Shown here one piece after another: positions 1 to 4,344 of a stretch of 5,317 nucleotides of DNA. The DNA is from Leptolyngbyaceae cyanobacterium M65_K2018_010 (GTDB lineage: Bacteria > Cyanobacteriota > Cyanobacteriia > Phormidesmidales > Phormidesmidaceae), in contig DVEE01000337.1 of NCBI GenBank assembly GCA_015295885.1, forward strand, positions 1-5,317. Reading direction: 5' to 3'. A model generated the notes under the pieces. The model had not been told where the DNA came from. It saw only the letters and a list, made by a program, of their open reading frames with translations, and did not search any database. Positions within the stretch are counted from its first letter, which is position 1. The number at the start of each line of letters is the position of its first letter. Both the position numbers and the translations under genes were made by a program.

Positions 1-2
1 CG

Positions 3-482
3 CAAACCCTTACAGGGCATCGGGATGGCATTACCCGAGTCATCTACAGCGCTGACTGCACCATGTTGGCCTCTAGCAGTCGAGACAAAACGGTCAAGCT
101 GTGGCGTCTGCCCACCACGGTTGGATGTGACCATCCCCAGGTTCGACCCTACTCGCTGTCTAGCCTATGGCCCTTTCAAGCCCATATCCCAGAGCTTGTG
201 TCTACCCTTAGTCGTCACAGCACCCAGGTCACTAAGGTGGCCTTTAACCCCACTAACTCCATGGAACTCGCCACCGCTGGCTTTGATCAGCGGGTCTTGA
301 TCTGGACCCTGCCCCAGGGGCTCAACGATGATGCGCTGAATACCTTGGTGAAAGATGGTTGTCGGGCCACCCAGGACTTTTTAACCATGGCCACCCATCC
401 CGACCTATTTGGTGTCAGCCGCGATAGCTCAACCCACGGAAACTCTCTGTCTGCAATCCAGTCCTTCTGCGCGAAGCGTTGA
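3..482 (+). CDS. WD40 repeat protein, C-terminal end (5' part outside window)
   Basis: This frame is open from the window edge to the TGA at 480-482, so only the last 159 codons are present. The ATG at 63 is internal: the codons before it already form a WD40 blade beginning TLTGHRDGITRVIYSAD and closing with DKTVKLWRL. A second blade follows (LSRHSTQVTKVAFNP, then DQRVLIWTL). WD40 blades build beta-propellers that act as protein-binding platforms. After the propeller comes a tail, LNTLVKDGCRATQDFLTMA, resembling the 'L..LV..GC.W..DYL' tail seen after the last blade in many large cyanobacterial WD40 proteins, often with N-terminal NACHT or similar signalling modules. The N-terminal module is not visible, so the specific function is unknown. 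The final residues after HPDLFGV do not match the usual tail ending and may be degraded. The WD40 assignment is secure. Confidence 0.88.
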   Translation, partial: QTLTGHRDGITRVIYSADCTMLASSSRDKTVKLWRLPTTVGCDHPQVRPYSLSSLWPFQAHIPELVSTLSRHSTQVTKVAFNPTNSMELATAGFDQRVLIWTLPQGLNDDALNTLVKDGCRATQDFLTMATHPDLFGVSRDSSTHGNSLSAIQSFCAKR

Positions 483-523
483 AAGGCTGGCCAGGAAATC
501 TGGGAGAGTCACAGGTATCACAG

Positions 524-553
524 AAGGCAGAAGGATGAAGGCAGAAGGATGAA
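524..553. repeat. Tandem heptamer repeat, AAGGCAG/AAGGATG alternating
   Basis: Four consecutive 7-base units run AAGGCAG (524-530), AAGGATG (531-537), AAGGCAG (538-544), AAGGATG (545-551), followed by AA. Equivalently it is a 14-bp unit repeated twice. Short tandem heptamers of this kind are common between genes in filamentous cyanobacteria. The repeat lies in the 186-bp gap between the WD40 gene and the CHAT-TPR remnant. The rest of that gap holds a 6-bp hairpin (GCTGGC/GCCAGC, 560-574) and a TATAAA at 616-621 without a matching -35 box. Confidence 0.75.
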
Positions 554-668
554 TAAGAGGCTGGCCATGCCAGCGATGCATCAATCTGAAATGCCCTAAC
601 CAGTCTGCCTGTGCCTATAAAACAGGGCTATAGTTGGGGCAATTACCTGGGCCTAGCTGCCTCCGACC

Positions 669-1323
669 ATGACCAAGATTCTGCTTTTAGCGGCTAATCC
701 CAAGCATACGTCTCCTCTGCGACTAGACGAGGAACTACGCGACCTTGAGGAAGGGCTGCGCCGCGCCCAGCACCGCGACATCCAGCGGGTCATGCTCGAC
801 GAAAGCCCACAAATTGTCCATTTCTCTGGCCATGGAGCGGGGGCCGAGGGGCTGGGGAACTACGAGCAGGCGATCGGGCTGTTTCGCGCCGTGGGGGATC
901 GCTTAGGCGAAGCCAACACCCTACTGAGTTTAGGGTACCTCGAAAAATAGAAATCTTGTTGAGAATAGCAACGAGATTCCAAGGGTTCTGGGCTCCGAGA
1001 ATTCGCAATAAGGCAATTAATCGAGGTGCCCTTTAGGTAAATTACAGAACGAACCAGAGGAGGCGCTTGAGTTTTATACCAGGGCTCATCAGCTTTATCA
1101 GCAGATTGGCGATCAATATAGCCAAGCCCGAAATTTGACTTGGTTTATTGCGAAGGCCCAAGTTGCGTTGGAAGATTTGGCCAGTGCCATAGCCTCTCTA
1201 CAAAAAGCCGCTGATATTTTTGATGGCATTGGCTTAGAAAACTATAGAGACATTGCTCTCCAAAAGATTGATGAGTTGCAGGCAGACATATCACCCCAAA
1301 TTGTGGACTGGCGGGCGGGCTAG
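669..1323 (+). pseudogene. CHAT-TPR protein remnant, internally deleted and split by a MITE-like insertion
   Basis: The first part (669-950) begins MTKILLLAANPKHTSPLRL, the typical N-terminus of cyanobacterial CHAT (caspase-like) proteins. It continues to PQIVHFSGHGAG, which holds the catalytic-type His in SGHG at residue 55. The protein then jumps at residues 62-63 straight into a TPR (GNYEQAIGLFRAVGDR). The CHAT stretch that would carry the catalytic Cys (usually NAC.S) is therefore gone. A second shortening at residues 37-38 (HRD/IQR) lacks roughly the segment that normally precedes this helix. The first part stops at 948-950 inside an inserted element. The TPRs resume in another frame from 1036 (GKLQNEPEEALEFYTRAHQ) and end at TAG 1321-1323. 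Joining base 932 to 1036 gives one 183-codon frame. No Shine-Dalgarno is evident before 669. A protease role is excluded by the missing Cys. A short TPR product is possible but unlikely. Confidence 0.82.
933..1031. mobile_element. MITE-like insertion, about 99 bp, TTTA target duplication
   Basis: The ends form an imperfect terminal inverted repeat: GGGTACCTCGA (933-943) against TCGAGGTGCCC (1021-1031), matching at 10 of 11 positions. TTTA flanks it on both sides (929-932 and 1032-1035), consistent with a 4-bp target duplication. GG also follows both TTTA copies, so a 12-bp TIR with a 2-bp TT duplication is possible too. Removing the element plus one TTTA (103 bp) rejoins the host TPR as LLSLG-KLQNEPEEA, exactly what a TPR should read. 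This is independent support for the boundaries. An internal hairpin pairs 952-961 (AATCTTGTTG) with 969-978 (CAACGAGATT), with one G-U pair. No transposase is encoded, so it would depend on one elsewhere. The parent IS family was not identified. Confidence 0.75.
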
Positions 1324-1399
1324 CCCACCCCATGCCTTTTCTCCTGCTTAACTCCTGATAGCATGGAGCTAAGCCCCAGTCAGCAACCCCCCCCAGGCT

Positions 1400-2023
1400 A
1401 TGTATGCAGCCATTACCCAACCTTTAACCTTTGAAGAATTCCTGGCCTGGGATGATGGCTCTGGCCGAGCCTTCGAGCTACGCGATGGAATTCCCGTGCC
1501 TTTATCAGAACCCAATGCCAATCACGAAGATTTAATCCAACGGCTCTGCGCCTACCTAGAAGCTTACTGTCAAGACCATAATCTCCCCTTCGTCTCGCGA
1601 CAGTCTAAGCAAGTCCGCCTCAACACCCCTCCCACAGGCCAGGAAAGAAGCCGCAAAGCAGACATTGTGATCTTCGCTAAGGAGGAATGGCAGCGGATGA
1701 AAACCACCTCTAAGTCTGCGGCCGCCTATGTGCCACCGCCGGGGGTGATTGAAGGGGTAAGTAACAACTGGAAAGACGATTACCTGACCAAACTGGCGGA
1801 GTATGAAGACCTGGGTGTTTTGGAGTACATCATTATAGACTACGCGGCCTTTGGCGGCGTTCGATACCTGGGATCGCCCAAACAACCTACGATTACTATC
1901 TATCAGCTCAATAACAGAGAATACCTGCCTGGAAAGGTATTTCGAGGAAAAGACCCGATCGAATCTGTCTTGTTTCCCCATATTCCCTTAACGGCCGAAC
2001 AGATTTTTGCCATGAGTCAATAG
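1400..2023 (+). CDS. Uma2 family endonuclease
   Basis: A 207-residue protein of the Uma2 family, a PD-(D/E)xK-type restriction-endonuclease fold hugely expanded in cyanobacteria, often near mobile DNA. Its cellular role is poorly known. The N-terminus has the usual LTFEEFLAWDD, then FELRDG (E26) and NHEDLI (H42). The metal-binding core appears complete: D88 in KADIVIF, E118 in VIEGVS and K131 in DDYLTKLAEY. The C-terminal half (GGVRYLGSPKQPTITIYQL, then LFPHIPLTAEQIF) is typical, and the length is normal. One deviation is EGVS where most members read EVVS. The ATG at 1400 is chosen because it starts the family-like N-terminus. Its ribosome site is weak (AGG at 1395-1397), directly behind a run of eight C. 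It stands alone and converges on the small exported-protein gene. It is probably intact. Confidence 0.93.
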   Translation: MYAAITQPLTFEEFLAWDDGSGRAFELRDGIPVPLSEPNANHEDLIQRLCAYLEAYCQDHNLPFVSRQSKQVRLNTPPTGQERSRKADIVIFAKEEWQRMKTTSKSAAAYVPPPGVIEGVSNNWKDDYLTKLAEYEDLGVLEYIIIDYAAFGGVRYLGSPKQPTITIYQLNNREYLPGKVFRGKDPIESVLFPHIPLTAEQIFAMSQ

Positions 2024-2111
2024 GGGAAAGTCATGGTCTAGTCGCCGACTTCCTTCGCCCGAGCGTCTCTGCCGCCTGGGTTAGGCCAGAGAAGCGATGA
2101 AGAATGAGGCA

Positions 2112-2312
2112 TCAAGAGCGGCGACAGCCACCGGGGTCATTAATCGGATCACAGTCCTCGTCGGTGTAGACCGAGCGAGTTAGGTTGACCAGTTTTTGAT
2201 CGGGGTCGGGGGTTCGGTGGGCGCTCAAAAAGCTGGGCTGACCGATCGCCTGGCTAATTCCCAAACAGGCTACAAGACTGAATAGAATAAACCAACGGTT
2301 TTTCATCGTCAC
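2112..2312 (-). CDS. Small exported or lipid-anchored protein, unknown function
   Basis: A 66-residue protein if translation starts at GTG 2312, or 64 from the ATG at 2306. AGGA lies 5 bases before the GTG and 11 before the ATG, so the GTG is slightly better placed. The N-terminus looks like a signal peptide: a basic start (MKNR), a hydrophobic stretch WFILFSLVACLGI, then SQA before a polar region. LVAC fits a lipobox, giving a lipoprotein anchored at that Cys. Cleavage after SQA by ordinary signal peptidase is the alternative. The mature part is short, polar and acidic, ending in DCDPINDPGGCRRS, where two Cys separated by eight residues could form a disulfide. I do not recognise the family. 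Its own ribosome site and the coherent signal peptide argue that it is real. It faces away from the RibD-like gene and converges on Uma2. Confidence 0.6.
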   Translation of the reverse strand: MTMKNRWFILFSLVACLGISQAIGQPSFLSAHRTPDPDQKLVNLTRSVYTDEDCDPINDPGGCRRS

Positions 2313-2653
2313 GATTTTCCTAAGCTAGCTAGCAAGCCCAGATTTACCCTCGGTCGGTTGGGAACCTAGCCAACCCTAGAGGGAACGTCTGAAGGCTTGT
2401 CCCAGGGTGGGAACCAAGGCAGGCCAGTGGCTACCTTGACTAGTTCTACTCAAAACTACAGGGCTGGAACGGTACTTCCGGACAGTTTCTGGAGTGGTTA
2501 CCGGCCAATCACTGATCGGTATTTCCTAGGGGCGTTGATGGGCCTAGCCTTAGCCTAGGCTGGGCCAGGGGGTAGACGAGATTTGGCTCGGTGGACAGGC
2601 TCAGAGGGGGGACCCCAGCCCTCGCTCCTGGGGGATCCTATAATTTGGTCACT
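2313..2653. other. 341-bp gap between divergent genes; no firm gene
   Basis: The gap lies between the divergent starts of the small exported-protein gene and the RibD-like gene. It contains the palindrome GCTAGCTAGC at 2324-2333, just upstream of the exported-protein start, and several short hairpins, for example GGTTGG...CCAACC around 2356-2375 and GCCTAG...CTAGGC around 2542-2560. There is one weak open frame, GTG 2427 to TAG 2556-2558 (43 codons). It ends in a hydrophobic run FLGALMGLALA and has AAGG seven bases before the GTG. It has no ATG and I do not recognise it. The conserved core of an FMN riboswitch, which might be expected near riboflavin-type genes, is not visible. Confidence 0.5.
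2639..2644 (+). promoter_or_regulatory. Consensus -10 box just before the RibD-like gene
   Basis: TATAAT ends nine bases before the ATG at 2654. If it is a real -10 element, transcription would start near 2651-2652 and the mRNA would be almost leaderless. The sequence 17 bases upstream (CAGCCC) is not a -35 box. The match could be chance, or the promoter could depend on an activator. Confidence 0.4.
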
Positions 2654-3385
2654 ATGACTGGTTCAGACACCCGCGATCGCCCCCATTCCCGGTTGGTACT
2701 GGCCATGAGCCTGGATGGCAAAATCGCGGATAGGCAGCGACAGGCGGCTCGATTTTCTTCAGCGGCGGATCTCGCCCATCTAGAAGCTCAGGTGGCGGCG
2801 GTCGATGGGGTGTTGTTTGGGGGCGCTACACTGCGGGCCTACGGCACAACTATGCCGGTGCGAGAGGCCCAGTTACTTACCCAGCGGCGAAAGCGGGGCC
2901 AGGCCGATCAACCCATTCACATCGTTTGGTCTCCTTCTGGTCGCTTAGACCCCCAGTGCCGCTTTTTTCAGCAGCCGGTGCCCAGGGGGCTGATTACCAC
3001 CCTCCCAGGGGCCAAAGCCTGGCAGGGAGGTCATCTCTTTGAGCACATTTGGGTCTTCTCCCCAGAGCAGACAACCCGCTGGCCCTGGCCCCAGATTTTT
3101 GCCCAACTGCACCAGGCCGGGCTCAACAGCCTGGCCCTGTTGGGAGGGGGACGGTTAACGGCGGATCTCCTGCACCACGGGTTGATCGATGAGGTCTATC
3201 TGACCCTATGCCCGTTAATTCTAGGGGGGGAAACGGCTCCCACCCCGGTGGATGGATCGGGTTTTTTAGCCCCTCTGGCCCCTCGGCTGAGCTTGTTGTC
3301 TTGCCAGGTGGTGGGGGATGAGGTGTTTTTGCACTATCGGGTCAACCGCGCGCGAGGCTGCCTGGGCAACCTCCTGGAAGGTTGA
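2654..3385 (+). CDS. RibD C-terminal domain (DHFR-like) reductase, stand-alone
   Basis: A 243-residue protein of the RibD C-terminal family, NADPH-dependent reductases with a dihydrofolate-reductase-like fold. The best-known member reduces 5-amino-6-(5-phosphoribosylamino)uracil in riboflavin synthesis. Visible signatures are RLVLAMSLDGKIA (residues 13-25), VDGVLFGGATLRAYG (50-64), the cofactor-loop GGGR (164-167) followed by LTADLLHHGL, and IDEVYLTLCPLILGGE (D179, E180). The deaminase domain of bifunctional RibD is absent, so this is a reductase only. I chose ATG 2654 because family members begin shortly before R-P-x-x-x-L-V-L-A-M-S-L-D-G. The GTG at 2591 would add 21 low-complexity residues. 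No riboflavin genes are adjacent, so it could complete the riboflavin pathway or reduce another substrate. The last codons form half of a 10-bp inverted repeat. Confidence 0.87.
   Translation: MTGSDTRDRPHSRLVLAMSLDGKIADRQRQAARFSSAADLAHLEAQVAAVDGVLFGGATLRAYGTTMPVREAQLLTQRRKRGQADQPIHIVWSPSGRLDPQCRFFQQPVPRGLITTLPGAKAWQGGHLFEHIWVFSPEQTTRWPWPQIFAQLHQAGLNSLALLGGGRLTADLLHHGLIDEVYLTLCPLILGGETAPTPVDGSGFLAPLAPRLSLLSCQVVGDEVFLHYRVNRARGCLGNLLEG
2673..2680. repeat. HIP1 octamer GCGATCGC
   Basis: Palindrome highly iterated in many cyanobacterial genomes. This copy lies inside the start of the RibD-like gene and supports the taxonomic reading. Confidence 0.8.
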
Positions 3386-3418
3386 GCAAAGATTTGTAAG
3401 CAAGCCCGTTCCAGGAGG
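3370..3418 (+). repeat. 10-bp inverted repeat spanning the RibD-like stop and a Shine-Dalgarno
   Basis: CCTCCTGGAA (3370-3379) is perfectly complementary to TTCCAGGAGG (3409-3418), with 29 bases between. The left arm is in the last codons of the RibD-like gene. The right arm contains AGGAGG, a perfect Shine-Dalgarno, five bases before TTG 3424, which is in frame with the 43-codon gene downstream. In a read-through transcript the left arm (CCTCC) could mask that site. No T-run follows, so a standard intrinsic terminator is unlikely. Confidence 0.5.
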
Positions 3419-3428
3419 ACAACTTGAT

Positions 3429-3452
3429 AAACTGTAGTTATAGCTACAGTTT
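3429..3452. promoter_or_regulatory. NtcA/CRP-type palindromic operator (putative)
   Basis: AAACTGTAG (3429-3437) and CTACAGTTT (3444-3452) are a perfect 9-bp inverted repeat with a 6-base centre. The centre contains TGTA-N8-TACA, matching the GTA-N8-TAC core recognised by NtcA, the CRP-family global nitrogen regulator of cyanobacteria. The same spacing fits CRP-type dimers generally (TGTAG-N6-CTACA). It ends 13 bases before the ATG of the small gene and abuts its GAGG ribosome site. That placement suits repression, or an RNA hairpin, better than classical NtcA activation, where the site lies near -41.5. Confidence 0.55.
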
Positions 3453-3465
3453 GAGGATTGAAAAT

Positions 3466-3597
3466 ATGCATGCTCCTATCTCATCCCAGCGGCGGCGTCA
3501 GGTGATCAGCGAACTGCGTTATCAACTGCGCTATGCCAGTGTTGAAGAGCGCGATCGCATCCGGCAAGAACTCAACTTCTGGCAAAGCCATCCCTAG
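3466..3597 (+). CDS. 43-residue basic helical protein, unknown
   Basis: A short reading frame begins MHAPISSQRRRQVISELRYQ and ends NFWQSHP before TAG 3595-3597. GAGG at 3453-3456 lies nine bases before the ATG, a proper ribosome site. The protein is charged and probably helical. RRRQVISELR and VEERDRIRQEL have the alternating pattern of amphipathic helices, with no membrane segment and no Cys. I do not recognise it. Its size and charge are loosely reminiscent of small cyanobacterial regulators, including NblA-type adaptors, but no diagnostic motif is present. An in-frame TTG at 3424 with a perfect AGGAGG would add 14 residues, but it would place the palindrome inside the gene, so the ATG is preferred. 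It may be controlled by the NtcA-like palindrome. A HIP1 octamer lies within the gene. Confidence 0.6.
   Translation: MHAPISSQRRRQVISELRYQLRYASVEERDRIRQELNFWQSHP
3551..3558. repeat. HIP1 octamer GCGATCGC
   Basis: A second copy of the cyanobacterial palindrome, inside the 43-codon gene and encoding part of ERDRI. Confidence 0.8.
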
Positions 3598-3644
3598 GTT
3601 CTAGCCCCTCTACCCCGATCGGCCCCAACCCCTAAAGCCAGCCC

Positions 3645-4166
3645 TCAGGGGGAGGGTTTGGCCAATCCCAAGCGAATCTCCGAGCAAAAGGAGGCCATCT
3701 GGACTTCCTCTCCAACTTTAAGAACACTGGTGCGCATGCGCAAATTGGGGTTGGCGAACCAAAGGCGCTCTTCAATGCGGTTCGCGGAAGTTTGGCTGTT
3801 CAGGGTGAGAACTTCCTGCTCCAGTAGATAGTCACCCTGGAGGGGCAAGGCCGCTGGGGAGGATTGCCAGAAACGGCCCTGGCCCGCCCCCTGAGGGGTC
3901 AGAAAGATCATCACAACCGAGCTTTGAATACTTTGGCTTTCCCCGTCTAGACGGCTGTCTTGGTCGACTTTTAGGCCACAGAGTACCTGACTTGGGTCCT
4001 GGCCCACTTGCCCACAGGTTTGTATCAGGCTGGCCTCGGTGGGGGGCAGAAACTCAATCAGCAGATTCGACTGGCCCGCTTGGGAACTCTGCGTAGCCAG
4101 GTAGTGAGTAGTGCGTTGAGAAAACCACTTACCGGCCAGGCTTTCAAAAAAGTTCACAATTTCCAT
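3645..4166 (-). CDS. cpcS: CpcS/CpeS-family phycobiliprotein chromophore lyase
   Basis: A 173-residue lyase of the CpcS/CpeS family: lipocalin-like beta-barrels that bind phycocyanobilin or related bilins and attach them through thioether bonds, usually to the Cys-84-type position of phycobiliproteins. It is cytoplasmic and serves phycobilisome assembly. The N-terminus MEIVNFFESLAGKWFSQRT is diagnostic (W14, R18), as is the C-terminal block ERLWFANPNLRMRTSVL (residues 133-149) followed by MASFCSEIRLG. The length is normal. The middle (residues 65-110) is variable, so whether this is CpcS, CpcU or a CpeS-like member cannot be decided here; the symbol is used in the family sense. The ATG at 4166 matches family starts, although no good ribosome site precedes it. 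It is divergent from hemE, whose pathway supplies the tetrapyrrole precursor of bilins. Confidence 0.92.
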   Translation of the reverse strand: MEIVNFFESLAGKWFSQRTTHYLATQSSQAGQSNLLIEFLPPTEASLIQTCGQVGQDPSQVLCGLKVDQDSRLDGESQSIQSSVVMIFLTPQGAGQGRFWQSSPAALPLQGDYLLEQEVLTLNSQTSANRIEERLWFANPNLRMRTSVLKVGEEVQMASFCSEIRLGLAKPSP

Positions 4167-4344
4167 GGGATAAATCTGCGTTCCGCCAAATAATTCACAG
4201 TCTTTAATTTTACGGTGAAGCGATCCCTTCTCACGGGCAGAGTTTGGCTAGCCACCGCCCAGTACCTGAGAATGGGAGGATCACGGAATGATAAGCTAGC
4301 GATTACGTAAAAACCGTTTTTGTAAACCCACTGGTGACGCCTCA
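4167..4344. promoter_or_regulatory. Shared control region between cpcS and hemE
   Basis: These 178 bases separate two divergent tetrapyrrole-related genes and must hold both promoters. Visible elements are GGCTAGCC (4246-4253), GCTAGC (4295-4300), the palindrome TTACGTAA (4303-4310), and AAAAAC-C-GTTTTT (4309-4321), which overlaps it on the hemE side. I could not assign a convincing -35/-10 pair for either gene. The hemE ATG lacks an evident Shine-Dalgarno. Confidence 0.45.

Noticed and set aside
25..300. Open frame of 91 codons on the plus strand near the window start
   Set aside because: It overlaps the WD40 frame, which has clear WD40 blades. The alternative frame has no recognisable motif.
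616..621. TATAAA as promoter of the CHAT-TPR remnant
   Set aside because: No -35-like sequence lies at the right distance, and the downstream gene is broken, so it is not listed as a promoter.
1135..1323. Independent 62-codon gene starting at TTG 1135
   Set aside because: The same frame is open upstream to 1021 with continuous TPR sequence, so it is the 3' part of the split CHAT-TPR gene.
1556..1981. 141-codon minus-strand frame opposite Uma2
   Set aside because: It is antisense to a gene with conserved motifs and its translation shows no family features.
2400..2653. FMN riboswitch before the RibD-like gene
   Set aside because: I looked for the conserved RFN blocks (such as AGGGTGAAATTCC-like and the CCG-rich partner) and did not find them.
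3466..3597. NblA identity for the small protein
   Set aside because: Size and charged helix are loosely similar, but the NblA hallmark motifs near the N- and C-termini are not seen.
3642..3660. Hairpin CCCTC/GAGGG followed by TTT as a terminator after the small gene
   Set aside because: The stem has only five pairs, the T-run is only three bases long, and it overlaps the last cpcS codons.
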